A stretch of DNA of 64,000 bases from Ectothiorhodospira mobilis (GCF_016584115.1 NZ_NRSK01000011.1:1-64000), one strand, 5' to 3'; numbered from the stretch's first letter, positions 11,998-21,868 are shown. Numbers and translations are program-made. Notes: a model not told the origin generated them from the letters alone.

Positions 11998-13356
11998 ATG
12001 CCGAATATCCATGCGCGCAACACCCTGTCCGGGGCCGTGGCCTGCAGTATCCTGGCCGCCGGCGGGATGCTCGCCGCCGAACCGGTGCGGGCCGCCGGTT
12101 TCTATATCCAGGAGCAGAGCGTCAGCGGCCTGGGGCGGGCCTTCGCCGGGGAGGCGGCGGTGGCCCGGGACGCCAGTACCGTCTTCTTCAACCCGGCGGG
12201 CATGACCAGCCTTTCCGGACCGGAACTGCAGCTGGCCTCCCACCTGCTCATGCCCAAGGCGGAGGTGGAGAACGACGGCTCCACGGTCACCACGCCGGGC
12301 ACCGGCGGTGCCCCCGTCCCGGTGTCCGGGGGGTCCGGCGGCAACCCCTACGACCCCACGCCGGTGCCCAACCTGTTCTACGCCCGGCCCCTCAGCGCCG
12401 ACACCTGGATCGGCTTCGGCATCACCGCCCCCTTCGGCCTGGTGAACGACTACGACGAGGACTTCTTCGCCCGCTACGATTCCACCGAGACCGACCTCAA
12501 GGTGCTCAACCTGCAGCCCAGCCTGGCCTACCGGGTGAGTGACCGCCTCTCCATCGGCGGCGGCCTGGACATCCAGCGGGCCAAGGCCACCCTCAAGAGC
12601 GCCATCCCCGATCCCACCGTGCCCGGTGGCCCCACCGTGGCCACCGACGGCGAGCAGCGCCTGGACGCCGACAGCTGGGACTTCGGTTTCAACCTGGGCA
12701 TGACCTGGCAGGCCACCCCGGCCACCCGCCTGGGGGCCCACTACCGCCAGGGCATCGAACACGAGCTGGACGGGGAGGCCAGTGTGCGTTATCCCACGGG
12801 ACTGGCCGCCATGCAGGGCACCCCCGGGTACAGCAAGGACGGCAAGGCCACGCTGCACCTGCCGGACATGCTGGCCCTGGGGGCGAGTCATGAACTGAAC
12901 GACCGCTGGACCCTCATGGCCCAGTACAAGTGGTTCAACTGGTCCAATTTCGACGAGATCCGCATCCGTTTCGACGACGGCAGCCCGGACAGCACCACGG
13001 TACAGAACTACGGCGACAGCTGGGCCCTGGCCCTGGGGGCCGAGTACATGCTCAACGGCCAGTGGACCCTGCGCGGCGGCCTGCAGTTCGACCGCACCCC
13101 CACCCGGGACGGCTACCGCACCACCCGCACCCCCGACGGCGACCGCCTGTGGTACTCCCTGGGGGCCAGCTACGCCACCGGGGACCGCTGGGCCCTGGAC
13201 CTGGCCTACACCTACATCGACATCGCCAGCGAGCCCCTGGACCTGACCCGGGATTTCTTTGCAAGCAACCCGGCCTTGGCCAGCAGCGCCGGGATCGACG
13301 GGGAGATCCAGGGCCATGTGCACATCCTGGCGGCGGCGGTGCGCTATCATTTCTAG
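11998..13356 (+). CDS. OmpP1/FadL family outer-membrane protein
   Basis: Beta-barrel transporter for fatty acids or other hydrophobic compounds across the outer membrane. The 452-residue product has a signal peptide (cut near residue 33 after VRAA) and the FadL-type mature N terminus GFYIQEQSVSGLGRAFAG, followed by FFNPAGM, which is a family hallmark. It ends in an aromatic residue (AAAVRYHF), typical for outer-membrane barrels. The ATG has a clear aaggggga ribosome site. It sits just after an acyl-CoA synthetase gene, so uptake plus activation of fatty acids is the simplest reading. Confidence 0.9.
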   Translation: MPNIHARNTLSGAVACSILAAGGMLAAEPVRAAGFYIQEQSVSGLGRAFAGEAAVARDASTVFFNPAGMTSLSGPELQLASHLLMPKAEVENDGSTVTTPGTGGAPVPVSGGSGGNPYDPTPVPNLFYARPLSADTWIGFGITAPFGLVNDYDEDFFARYDSTETDLKVLNLQPSLAYRVSDRLSIGGGLDIQRAKATLKSAIPDPTVPGGPTVATDGEQRLDADSWDFGFNLGMTWQATPATRLGAHYRQGIEHELDGEASVRYPTGLAAMQGTPGYSKDGKATLHLPDMLALGASHELNDRWTLMAQYKWFNWSNFDEIRIRFDDGSPDSTTVQNYGDSWALALGAEYMLNGQWTLRGGLQFDRTPTRDGYRTTRTPDGDRLWYSLGASYATGDRWALDLAYTYIDIASEPLDLTRDFFASNPALASSAGIDGEIQGHVHILAAAVRYHF

Positions 13357-13359
13357 GTG

Positions 13360-14361
13360 ATGGACGCCGCCTTCCCAGCCCTGATGATCCGCGACGAGGT
13401 GGCGGGCAGCCGCCGCGTCCAGCTCACCCGCCTGGCGGCGGACGAGCTGGGGGAGGGGGCCGTGGAGGTGGCGGTGCACTATTCCGCCCTCAACTACAAG
13501 GACGCCCTGGGCATCACCGGCAGCGGCCGGGTGCTGCAGGACTCCCCCCTGGTGGGGGGCATCGACGCCGCCGGGGAGGTGGTCACCGCCCCGGCGGCGT
13601 CGGGCCTGAAGCCGGGGGACGCCGTGCTGGTCACCGGCTGCGGCCTGGGGGAGCGGCATCATGGCGGCTTCGCCACGCGCATCCGCGTCCCCGCCGGCTG
13701 GGTGGTGCCCCTGCCCGCGGGCATGGACCCCCGCAGCGCCATGATCCTGGGCACGGCGGGGTTCACCGCCGCCCTGGCCCTGCAGCGGCTGCGGGACAAT
13801 CACCAGACCCCGCAGATGGGCCCCGTGGTGGTCACCGGCGCCAGCGGCGGCGTGGGCAGCCTCACCGTCCGCCTGCTGTCGGCCCAGGGCTTCGAGGTGG
13901 TGGCGGTCTCCGGCAAGCCCGCCCTGCATGACTGGATCCGCTCCCTGGGGGCGGTGAAGGTGCTGGAGCGGCGGGGGCTGCCCCTGGGCTGGCGGCCCCT
14001 GGAGTCGGCCCGCTGGGCCGGGGCCGTGGACACCCTGGGGGGTGAGATCCTGGCCTGGTTGACCCGCACCGTGGCCGAGGGGGGCAACATCGTCGCCGTG
14101 GGGCTGGCCGGCGGGGCCGATCTGCGCACCACGGTGATGCCCTTCATCCTGCGGGGGGTGGCGCTCCTGGGCGTGAGCGCCGACCACCACCCGGAGGCGG
14201 ATCGGGCCGCCGTCTGGACGCGTCTCGGAGGGGACTGGGCCGTCCCCGGGCTGGATCGTTTCGTCAGCGAGGAAATCGCCCTGGGGGAGGTCCCCGCCGC
14301 CAGCCGCCGCATGCTGGCGGGGCAGACCCACGGGCGCATCCTGGTGGATGTGAACCGCTAA
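13360..14361 (+). CDS. YhdH/AcuI family NADPH-dependent acryloyl-CoA reductase-like oxidoreductase
   Basis: Zinc-independent medium-chain reductase of the YhdH/YhfP/AcuI family, some members of which reduce acryloyl-CoA to propionyl-CoA. It is about 333 residues, the usual length. Family features are the start MDAAFPALMIRDEV, YSALNYKDALGITG, the substrate region GGIDAAGEVV, and the cofactor-binding motif VTGASGGVGSLTVRLL near residue 156. A GTG immediately before the ATG could also serve as start. It begins three bases after the porin stop, so it is probably the third gene of the fatty-acid unit. The physiological substrate is not provable from sequence. Confidence 0.85.
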   Translation: MDAAFPALMIRDEVAGSRRVQLTRLAADELGEGAVEVAVHYSALNYKDALGITGSGRVLQDSPLVGGIDAAGEVVTAPAASGLKPGDAVLVTGCGLGERHHGGFATRIRVPAGWVVPLPAGMDPRSAMILGTAGFTAALALQRLRDNHQTPQMGPVVVTGASGGVGSLTVRLLSAQGFEVVAVSGKPALHDWIRSLGAVKVLERRGLPLGWRPLESARWAGAVDTLGGEILAWLTRTVAEGGNIVAVGLAGGADLRTTVMPFILRGVALLGVSADHHPEADRAAVWTRLGGDWAVPGLDRFVSEEIALGEVPAASRRMLAGQTHGRILVDVNR

Positions 14362-14382
14362 GGGGTCGTGCCCCGGCTGGGG

Positions 14383-14778
14383 TCAGGGCTTGCCGGTGCC
14401 GGAGAGGATGGAGTCGGGGGTGATCACCTCGCGCATCACCCGGGTGTCCTTGGCGCGGCCGCCGCAGACCTCCAGGGTGCGCCCGTCGGGCATGGGCACC
14501 CGCACGGTATAGCCCAGTCCCGGTTCGTGGTTGAGGGTGACCGTGCGGGTCTCCCCAGGGCGCAGCTGCAGGATGTTGGTCTCCTGCTGGGTGTTCACGT
14601 TGGCGTAGTGCAGGTTCACCTTGGGCAGGGTCTCCGAGGTGCGGTTCTGCACGTGCACCACCAGGGCCCGGTCCGGCAGGGGCAGCTCCGGCTCCAGGGT
14701 CATGCGTGTGCCCACCACCCCGGCCACCAGGGCCAGGGGGACCAGAATCCAGGCCAGCATCGAGTTCGAGTCATTCAT
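14383..14778 (-). CDS. Small membrane-anchored protein of unknown function
   Basis: 131-residue protein I do not recognise. An N-terminal hydrophobic segment (about 8-23, MLAWILVPLALVAGVVG) looks like an uncleaved membrane anchor, followed by a soluble domain with a beta-rich pattern and a single cysteine (LEVCGG). The orientation with the soluble part in the periplasm is likely but unproven. It is convergent with the AcuI-like gene and divergent from the RND efflux adaptor gene, separated from it by about 155 bases. Confidence 0.6.
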   Translation of the reverse strand: MNDSNSMLAWILVPLALVAGVVGTRMTLEPELPLPDRALVVHVQNRTSETLPKVNLHYANVNTQQETNILQLRPGETRTVTLNHEPGLGYTVRVPMPDGRTLEVCGGRAKDTRVMREVITPDSILSGTGKP

Positions 14779-14933
14779 GGGGGCAGATTAGCGCCCGCTG
14801 CCGGGGCTGTCAGTGAGTAAAATCATTTTCCCCGGGGCGGGGGCAGGGTAAGTTCGGGACCGTTTCAGGGGCCCTGTGCCACCGGTGTCCGGGGCCCAGC
14901 CACCGGGCCGTGTCCGCCATCGCCCCCAGGATC

Positions 14934-16133
14934 ATGGAGCCAAGACCCATCGACCGCCAATTCCCCCTGCCTTGGGTGCCCGGGGTGATCCCGCTCCGGG
15001 CCCACGACCGCCCCCATGGCGGGCGCGCCCGCCGGTGCGTCCCGGTGCTGTGCCTCCTGCTGCTGCTGGCCACGGGCTGCGGCCCCGCGCCGGATGCCCC
15101 TGCGCCGATGGAAGACATCCCCCCACGGCCGGTGCTCACCACCCCCCTGGTGCCTGTCTCCGAGCCGGTGGTGCGCCGTTTCAGCGCCCGTGCCCGGGCG
15201 GCGGAGCATACGGCCCTGGCCTTCCAGGTGGCCGGACGGGTGACCTCCATGTCCGCCCACGCGGGGGATGCGGTGACCCGGGGCCAGGTGCTGGCGCGTC
15301 TGGACGATGAGGACTACCGCCTGAAGGTGGCGGAACTGGAGGCGCGCCTGGAGGCCGCCGAGGCGCGTCTGCAGGAGGCCCGGCGCAATCACCGCCGCGG
15401 CCGCGCCCTGGTGGCGGACGGCACCATGAGCCAGGCGGAGTTCGACGCCCTGGACTCGGCCCTGCGCCAGGCCCGGGGACAGCGGGACGCCACCCGCGAG
15501 GCCCTGTCCCAGGCCCGCGCCGCCCTGGCCGACACCGTGCTCCGGGCCCCCTTCGATGCCCGCGTGGTGGCCCGCCGGGCGGAGCCCTTCGAGCAGGTGG
15601 GGCCGCAGCGTGCCGTCTTCCTCCTGGAGCGCCTGGACCCCATCGAGCTGGTGGTGGGGCTGCCGGAGGCCCTGGCCGCCCAGCGTCCCCTGCCGCGCAG
15701 CCTCCAGGTGCGCTTCCCGGCGGCGGGGGTGGAGACCGAGGCCCGGGTGCGGGCCCTGGTGATGGATGTCCGGGACACCCAGGTCTATCCCCTGCGGCTG
15801 CATGTGGATAACCCCGAGGGCCGCATCCTGCCGGGGATGACGGCGCAGGTGGCGTGGGCGGTCCCGCCGGCGCAGGGGGAGGACGGTTTCCGTGTCCCGG
15901 TCACGGCCCTGTTTGATCACCGGGGCCGGCCCCATGTCTGGGTGCTGGCCGCCGGGGAGGACCGGGTGCAGCGCCGGGCGGTGCAGACCGGGCCCGTGGA
16001 GCGGGACGGGGTGCGCATCCGCGGGGACCTGCGGGCCGGGGAGCGGGTGGTGACCGCCGGGGTGAGCCACCTGCAGGCGGGGCAGCGGGTGACGCCGGTG
16101 ACCCGGGAGGCGCTCGTGGAGGGCCGCCCGTGA
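14934..16133 (+). CDS. RND efflux periplasmic adaptor (membrane fusion lipoprotein)
   Basis: HlyD/AcrA-like adaptor linking an RND pump to an outer-membrane channel. The lipobox LLATGC gives a lipid-anchored cysteine. Then come the split lipoyl/barrel-sandwich halves (LAFQVAGRVTSM and ADTVLRAPFDARV), a helical hairpin between them (about 100-190) and beta-barrel parts. The start is uncertain. I give the only ATG (14934), but the n-region would be long (about 40 residues). GTG at 14985 would give a better-sized lipoprotein signal, and GTG at 14910 is also open. The stop overlaps the pump gene start by four bases. No outer-membrane channel gene is present in the window. Confidence 0.85.
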   Translation: MEPRPIDRQFPLPWVPGVIPLRAHDRPHGGRARRCVPVLCLLLLLATGCGPAPDAPAPMEDIPPRPVLTTPLVPVSEPVVRRFSARARAAEHTALAFQVAGRVTSMSAHAGDAVTRGQVLARLDDEDYRLKVAELEARLEAAEARLQEARRNHRRGRALVADGTMSQAEFDALDSALRQARGQRDATREALSQARAALADTVLRAPFDARVVARRAEPFEQVGPQRAVFLLERLDPIELVVGLPEALAAQRPLPRSLQVRFPAAGVETEARVRALVMDVRDTQVYPLRLHVDNPEGRILPGMTAQVAWAVPPAQGEDGFRVPVTALFDHRGRPHVWVLAAGEDRVQRRAVQTGPVERDGVRIRGDLRAGERVVTAGVSHLQAGQRVTPVTREALVEGRP

Positions 16134-19100
16134 ATCCGGCGGCCTGGGCCATCCGCAACGGCCGCCTGCTGGGGTTCGTGGTGCTGCTGCTGGTGGTGGT
16201 GGGCCTGGTGGCCTACACCCGTCTGGGGCAGCTGGAGGACCCGGATTTCACCGTGCGCACGGCCCTGGTGTACGCCCAATACCCCGGCGCCGATGCCCTG
16301 CGGGTGGAACAGGAGGTGATCGAACCGCTGGAGCTGCGCATCCAGCAGATGGGGTCGCTGCAGCAGGTGCAGTCGGTGAGCCGGGACGGCCGCGCCCTGA
16401 TCTTTGTGGACATCCAGGAGGGCCGTCCGCCAGAGGCCATGGAGCAGATCTGGGACGAACTGCGCCAGAAGGTGGAAGCGGCCGTGCCGGACCTGCCGCC
16501 GCAGGTGCGCGGCCCGTTCGTGAACGACGAGTACGGGGATGTCTACGCCCTGCTGCTGGCCCTCACCGGCGAGGGCTACGACCACGCCGTGCTGGATGAG
16601 GTGGCCGACGACGTGCGCCGGGCCCTGTTGCGGGTGCCCGGCGTGGCCAAGGTGGAGCTTTTCGGTGCCCGCGGGGAGCGGATCTTCGTGGAGACCTCCC
16701 GGGACCGGATCGCCGAGCTGGGCCTGCACCCCGGCCAGGTGATCCAGGCCCTGCAGGAGCAGAACGGGGTGGAGCCCTCGGGGTTCGTGGAGATGGGGCC
16801 CCGGCGACTGCGTATCGACGCCACCGGGGCCTTCGATTCCCTGGAGGCCCTGCGCAATCTGGTCATCCGCAGCCCCGAAAGCGGGGCACTGGTGTACCTG
16901 CGGGATTTCGCCCAGGTGCGCCGCGGCTTCGCCGATCCCCCCGAGGCCCTGCTGCGCTTCCAGGGCCGGCCGGCCCTGGCCCTGGGCATCGTGCCCGTGG
17001 AAGGGGTCAACGTGGTGGACCTGGGGGCGCGGGTGAAGACCCGCCTGCAGGATCTGGAGGCCACCCTGCCGGCGGGCATGGCATTCGGTGTGATCGCCGA
17101 CCAGCCGCAGCAGGTGCAGGCGGCGCTGGGGGACTTCATGGTGAACCTGGTCACCGCCGTGGTCATCGTCATCGCCGTGCTGCTGCTGTTCCTGGGACTG
17201 CGCACGGGGCTTGTCGTCGGCGTCGGGGTACCTCTCACCATCCTGGCCACCTTCATCGCCATGGGGATCACGGGCATCGACCTGCACCGGGTCTCCCTGG
17301 GGGCGCTGGTGATCGTCCTGGGCATGATGGTGGACAACGCCATCGTCGTGGCGGAGATGATCGTGGTGCGCATACAGCAGGGCATGGATCGCCTGCAGGC
17401 GGCGGCACAGACGGTGGCCGAAACCGCCTGGCCCCTGCTGGCGGCCACCCTCATCGCCGTGCTGGCGTTCTCGCCCATCGCCCTCACCCAGACCGCCACC
17501 GGGGAGTTCACCCGCTCCCTGTTCTGGGTGGTGGGATTCAGCCTGCTCATCAGCTGGGTGCTGGCCATCACCGTCACCCCCCTGATGTGCCACCACGGCA
17601 TCAAGGCCCCGGCGCACGCAGGAGGGGACCCCTACGGCGGCCGCGGCTTCGCCCTCTTCCGCCGTCTGCTGGAGGCCGTGCTGCGCCACCGCCGCTGGGC
17701 CCTGGCGGGGATGTTGGGGCTCATGATCCTGGCCGTGGCCGGTATGGCGCTGGTGCCGCAGATCTTCTTCCCCCCGGCACAGCGGGCCCAGTTCCTGGTG
17801 GACTATTGGCTGCCGGAGGGCAGCCGCATCCAGCAGACGGCCGAGGACATGGCCGAGATCGAGGACTGGCTCGCCCGCCGCGACGGGGTGGAGTCGGTCA
17901 CCGCCTTCATCGGCGAGGGGGCGCCCCGGTTCTACCTGCCCATGCTGCCGGAGAACCCCAATCCCGCCTTCGGCCAGATCCTGGTGAACCTGTCGGACGT
18001 AAAGGCCCTGGACCGGGTCATGGCCGAGACCGGCGCCTTCGTGCGCGGGCGGTTCCCGGATGCCGAGCCCCGCATCCGCCCCATGCAGCTGGGGGAACCG
18101 GTGCGTTATCCCATCCAATTGCGCCTCATCGGCCCGGACCGGGAGGTGCTGCGGGCCCAGGGGGAGCGGCTCATGGGGCGCATCGACGGCATGCCCGGCC
18201 TGCAGCACGTGCGCCTGGATTGGCGCAACCGCACCCCGCATCTGCGGGTGGAGGTGGATCAGGAGCGGGCGCGCCGGGCTGGGGTCACCAGCCGGGACAT
18301 CGCCCGGGCCCTGGATACCGGCTTCTCTGGACGGGCCATTGGCGTCTACCGTGAGGGGGACGAGCGCATCCCCATCGTCTGGCGCTTCCCCCTGGCGGAG
18401 CGCACCGATCCGGCGCGGGTGGAGACGATGCCCGTGTGGCCCGCCTCCGGGGGGCCGGCGGTCCCCCTGATGCAGGTGGCGGAGGTCTCCCTGGCCATGG
18501 ACGATGCCGTGATCTGGCGCATGGACCGGGAACGGGCCCTGAGCCTGCAGATGGACCTGGTCCCCGGGGCCACCGCCCACCGCGTCCTGCAGGATCTGAA
18601 GGCGCATCTGGCGGACGTGGAGCTGCCCGCCGGCTACCGCCTGCAATGGGACGGCGAGCCGGTGGAGGCCATGGAGGCCCAGGCCGGGGTGCTCCAGCCG
18701 GCGCCGGTGGTGCTCGGGCTCATGGCCTTGGTGCTCATGGCCCAGTTCAACAGCTACCGCCGCAGCCTCATCATCCTGCTCACCGTGCCCCTGGGGATCG
18801 TGGGCGTGGCCCTGGGGCTGCTGCTGTTCCGCCAGCCCTTCGGCTTCATGGCCCTGCTGGGGGTGATGAGCCTGTCGGGGATGATCATCAAGAACGCCAT
18901 CGTCCTGGTGGAGCAGATCGACCTGGAGGCGGGGCGCAACGGCGATGCCTACAGCGCCCTGGTGGACGCCGCCGTGAGCCGCGTGCGCCCCGTGCTGCTG
19001 GCGGCCGCCACCACGGTGCTGGGCATGCTCCCCCTGGCCCTGTCCGGTCCCTTCTGGGCCCCCATGGCCATCGCCATCATGTTCGGCCTGGCCCTGGCCT

Positions 19101-19168
19101 CCCTGCTCACCCTGGTGGCCGTGCCGTTGTTCTACGCCGTGCTGTTCCGGGTGCGGCCGGTATCCTGA
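16130..19168 (+). CDS. RND family efflux transporter, AcrB-like inner-membrane pump
   Basis: Proton-driven inner-membrane pump of 1012 residues with the twelve-helix RND layout. It starts with a membrane helix (about 12-31), a periplasmic porter loop, a block of helices beginning near residue 335, a second helix near 526-545, a second large loop, and the final helix block. Charged residues in the fourth helix (GMMVDNAIVVAEMI) are the proton-relay region of the family. The GTG start overlaps the adaptor stop. Substrates cannot be predicted; the sequence resembles the multidrug/hydrophobe branch rather than heavy-metal exporters. Confidence 0.9.
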   Translation: MNPAAWAIRNGRLLGFVVLLLVVVGLVAYTRLGQLEDPDFTVRTALVYAQYPGADALRVEQEVIEPLELRIQQMGSLQQVQSVSRDGRALIFVDIQEGRPPEAMEQIWDELRQKVEAAVPDLPPQVRGPFVNDEYGDVYALLLALTGEGYDHAVLDEVADDVRRALLRVPGVAKVELFGARGERIFVETSRDRIAELGLHPGQVIQALQEQNGVEPSGFVEMGPRRLRIDATGAFDSLEALRNLVIRSPESGALVYLRDFAQVRRGFADPPEALLRFQGRPALALGIVPVEGVNVVDLGARVKTRLQDLEATLPAGMAFGVIADQPQQVQAALGDFMVNLVTAVVIVIAVLLLFLGLRTGLVVGVGVPLTILATFIAMGITGIDLHRVSLGALVIVLGMMVDNAIVVAEMIVVRIQQGMDRLQAAAQTVAETAWPLLAATLIAVLAFSPIALTQTATGEFTRSLFWVVGFSLLISWVLAITVTPLMCHHGIKAPAHAGGDPYGGRGFALFRRLLEAVLRHRRWALAGMLGLMILAVAGMALVPQIFFPPAQRAQFLVDYWLPEGSRIQQTAEDMAEIEDWLARRDGVESVTAFIGEGAPRFYLPMLPENPNPAFGQILVNLSDVKALDRVMAETGAFVRGRFPDAEPRIRPMQLGEPVRYPIQLRLIGPDREVLRAQGERLMGRIDGMPGLQHVRLDWRNRTPHLRVEVDQERARRAGVTSRDIARALDTGFSGRAIGVYREGDERIPIVWRFPLAERTDPARVETMPVWPASGGPAVPLMQVAEVSLAMDDAVIWRMDRERALSLQMDLVPGATAHRVLQDLKAHLADVELPAGYRLQWDGEPVEAMEAQAGVLQPAPVVLGLMALVLMAQFNSYRRSLIILLTVPLGIVGVALGLLLFRQPFGFMALLGVMSLSGMIIKNAIVLVEQIDLEAGRNGDAYSALVDAAVSRVRPVLLAAATTVLGMLPLALSGPFWAPMAIAIMFGLALASLLTLVAVPLFYAVLFRVRPVS

Positions 19169-19186
19169 GCCGCTGGGACGCGGGGC

Positions 19187-21868
19187 CTAGAGGCGCTTGG
19201 TCACCAGTTTGATGCCCTCGTCCTCGGGGCTGTTGCGGGCGCTGAAGCCCAGGCGGTGCATGAGGGCCATCATGTTGGTGTTCTGTGCAAGCACCTCGCC
19301 CTCCATGGTGCGCAGGCCGCGGGAGCGGGCCACCTCCATGAGTTCGTTCATCAGGTGTGAGCCGATGCCCCGGCCCTGCCACTCGTCCGCCACGGTGAGG
19401 GCGAATTCGCAGCTCTGCTGGTCCGGATTGGCGGTGTAGCGGGCCACGGCCACCTGCACTTCCGAGCCGTCCGCCTGTTCGTGCACGGCGATCAGGGCCA
19501 TCTCCCGGTCGTAGTCGATCTGGGTGAAGCGCACCAGCATCTGCGGGGTGAGCTCGTGCACCGCCTGCATGAAGCGGAAGTAACGGGATTCCGGCGAGAG
19601 GTGGCGCACGAATTCCTGCTCGATGCGGGCATCCTCCGGGCGGATGGGGCGTACGGTGAGGTTGATGCCGTCGGGCAGCTGCCACTGGCTCACCAGATGG
19701 GCCGGGTAGGGATGGATGGCCATATGGGCGTAGCGGTCCGGCATGGCTGGCAGATAGGCCACGCTGATGCGGGCGTCCACCGCCGCCAGGCCGCGTTCGT
19801 CCACGATGAGGGGGTTGATGTCCATCTCCTGGATCTCCGGCAGCTCGCACACCATCTCCGAGACCCGCAGCAGCACCTGTTCCAGCCCCTCCTCGTCCAC
19901 GGCGGGCATGTTGCGGAACTGCTTGAGCAGCTTGGCCACCTTGGTGCGGGCGATCATGCCCTCGATGATCACCTCGTTCAGCGGCGGCAGGGCCACCGCC
20001 CGGTCCTTGATCACCTCCACGGAGGTGCCGCCGGAGCCGAAGCTGATCACCGGTCCGAACACCGGGTCCCGCAGCACCCCCACCATGAGCTCGCGGCCGT
20101 GGGTGCTCTTGTGCATGCGCTCCAGGGTGACGCCGTCGATGCGGGCGTCGGGCTGCAGGCGCCGGGCATCCTCCACCATGGTCAGGAAGGCGCTGCGCAC
20201 CGACTCGGCGCTGCTGATGTTCAGGCGCACCCCCTGCACATCGGACTTGTGGGTGATGTCCGGGGAGTCGATCTTCATGGCCACCGGGTAGCCCACGGTG
20301 CCGGCGGCCACCAGGGCCTCGCTGGCGCTGGTGGCGCGCATGGTCTGGGTGACCGGGATGCGGAAGGCCGAGAGCACCGCCTTGGATTCCATGGTGCTGA
20401 GCACCTTGCGCCCCTCCGCCAGGGCCCCCTCGATGATGAGCCGCGCCCCCTGCACGTCGGTGCGGCCGCGGTCGGTGAGGGGACTGGGCACCTGCAGCAG
20501 CAGGCGCTGGTTGCGTTTGTAGGTCGCCAGGTAGGCGAATCCCTCCACCGAGGCCTCCGGGGTGGTGAAATGGGGCAGGCGCTCGTGGGTCAGGTGTTCG
20601 CGCGCCTCGCGCACCTGGTTGTCCCCCATCCAGCAGCCCAGCACCGGCTTTTTCACCTTCTTCGCCACCTGGCTGGTGACCCGGGCCACCTCCAGGGGCT
20701 CGGTCATGGCCTGGGGGGTGAGCATGACGATGGCGGCGTCCACGCCGGGGTCCTCCAGGCAGGCGGTGGTGGCATCCTGGAAACGCTGGGTGCCGGCATC
20801 CCCCAGGATGTCCACGGGATTGCCGTGGGACCACTGCTCCGGCAGGGCCTGGTTGAGCCGCTCCATGGTGGTGGTCTGGAACTGGGCCATGGTCACGTCC
20901 AGCTCCACGGCCCGGTCGGTGGCCATCACCCCGGGGCCGCCGGCGTTGGTGACGATGGCCAGGCGGTTGCCCTCCACGCGGTAGCCGCTGGAGAGGATGC
21001 GCGCGGCGGAGAAGAGCTGCTGGATGGTCATGGCCCGCACGGCCCCGGCCCGCTCCAGGGCGGCGTCGAAGACATCGTCCGCCCCCACCATGGAGCCGGT
21101 GTGGGACATGGCCGCCCGGGAGCCCTCGGCGTGGCGCCCGGCCTTGATGACGATCACCGGCTTCATGCGTGCCGCCGCCCGCAGCCCGCTCATGAAGTGG
21201 CGCGCGTTGTGTACCCCCTCCACGTAGAGCAGGATGCTGCGGGTCTCCCGGTCCAGGGCCAGGTAGTCCAGTACATCGCCGAAGTCCACATCCGAGGCAT
21301 CCCCCATGGAGGCCACGGCGGAGAAGCCGATCTCCTGGCTGTGGGCCCAGTCCAGGATGGCGGTGCAGATGGCCCCGGACTGGGATACCAGGGCCAGATT
21401 GCCGGGCAGGGCCTGGTTCTGGCTGAAGGTGGCGTTGAGTCCGCGGCTGGGGCGCATCACCCCCAGGCAGTTGGGGCCGATGAGGCGCAGGTCATGTTCC
21501 CGCGCCGCCTCCATCATCGCCTCCTCCAGGCGCTTGCCGGCGCGTCCGGATTCGGCGAAGCCGGCGGAGAGGACCACCGCCGCGCGCACCCCGTGCTCAC
21601 CGCAGTGGCGCAGGATGCCCGGCACGGTGCGCGCCGGGGTGGCCACCACCACCAGGTCCACCGGCTTGCCGATGGCCTCCACGTCCGCATAGGCCTTGTG
21701 GCCGCGGACCTGCTTGTGCTTGGGGTTCACCGGGTAGAGTTCCCCCTTGAACCCGGAGGCCATGAGGTTGGAGTACACCACGTTGCCCAGGGCGTTCCTG
21801 CGCTCGGTGGCCCCGATCACGGCGATGCTGCGGGGGGAGAAGACGCGGTTGAGGAAATGCGGTCCCAT
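19187..21868 (-). CDS. Pat/Pka-like bifunctional acyl-CoA synthetase (NDP-forming) and GNAT protein acetyltransferase
   Basis: 893-residue fusion: a CoA-binding Rossmann domain (SPRSIAVIGATE, 11-23), a succinyl-CoA-synthetase-like flavodoxin part, an ATP-grasp domain, and a C-terminal GNAT domain with acetyl-CoA motif QGRGIGSHLMNEL. This is the architecture of protein lysine acetyltransferases such as E. coli YfiQ/Pka. Here SHTG at 255-258 keeps the histidine (H256) that ADP-forming acyl-CoA synthetases phosphorylate, and which I recall as replaced in YfiQ. The start was set at the conserved MGPHFLNRVF; an upstream extension is unconserved. It is divergent from an HDAC-like gene. Confidence 0.88.
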   Translation of the reverse strand: MGPHFLNRVFSPRSIAVIGATERRNALGNVVYSNLMASGFKGELYPVNPKHKQVRGHKAYADVEAIGKPVDLVVVATPARTVPGILRHCGEHGVRAAVVLSAGFAESGRAGKRLEEAMMEAAREHDLRLIGPNCLGVMRPSRGLNATFSQNQALPGNLALVSQSGAICTAILDWAHSQEIGFSAVASMGDASDVDFGDVLDYLALDRETRSILLYVEGVHNARHFMSGLRAAARMKPVIVIKAGRHAEGSRAAMSHTGSMVGADDVFDAALERAGAVRAMTIQQLFSAARILSSGYRVEGNRLAIVTNAGGPGVMATDRAVELDVTMAQFQTTTMERLNQALPEQWSHGNPVDILGDAGTQRFQDATTACLEDPGVDAAIVMLTPQAMTEPLEVARVTSQVAKKVKKPVLGCWMGDNQVREAREHLTHERLPHFTTPEASVEGFAYLATYKRNQRLLLQVPSPLTDRGRTDVQGARLIIEGALAEGRKVLSTMESKAVLSAFRIPVTQTMRATSASEALVAAGTVGYPVAMKIDSPDITHKSDVQGVRLNISSAESVRSAFLTMVEDARRLQPDARIDGVTLERMHKSTHGRELMVGVLRDPVFGPVISFGSGGTSVEVIKDRAVALPPLNEVIIEGMIARTKVAKLLKQFRNMPAVDEEGLEQVLLRVSEMVCELPEIQEMDINPLIVDERGLAAVDARISVAYLPAMPDRYAHMAIHPYPAHLVSQWQLPDGINLTVRPIRPEDARIEQEFVRHLSPESRYFRFMQAVHELTPQMLVRFTQIDYDREMALIAVHEQADGSEVQVAVARYTANPDQQSCEFALTVADEWQGRGIGSHLMNELMEVARSRGLRTMEGEVLAQNTNMMALMHRLGFSARNSPEDEGIKLVTKRL

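Noticed and set aside
15917-18646. Long open frame on the minus strand opposite the RND genes
   Set aside because: It is a GC-driven shadow of the RND adaptor and pump. It is histidine/glutamine/proline-rich low complexity, has no family motif and no ribosome site.
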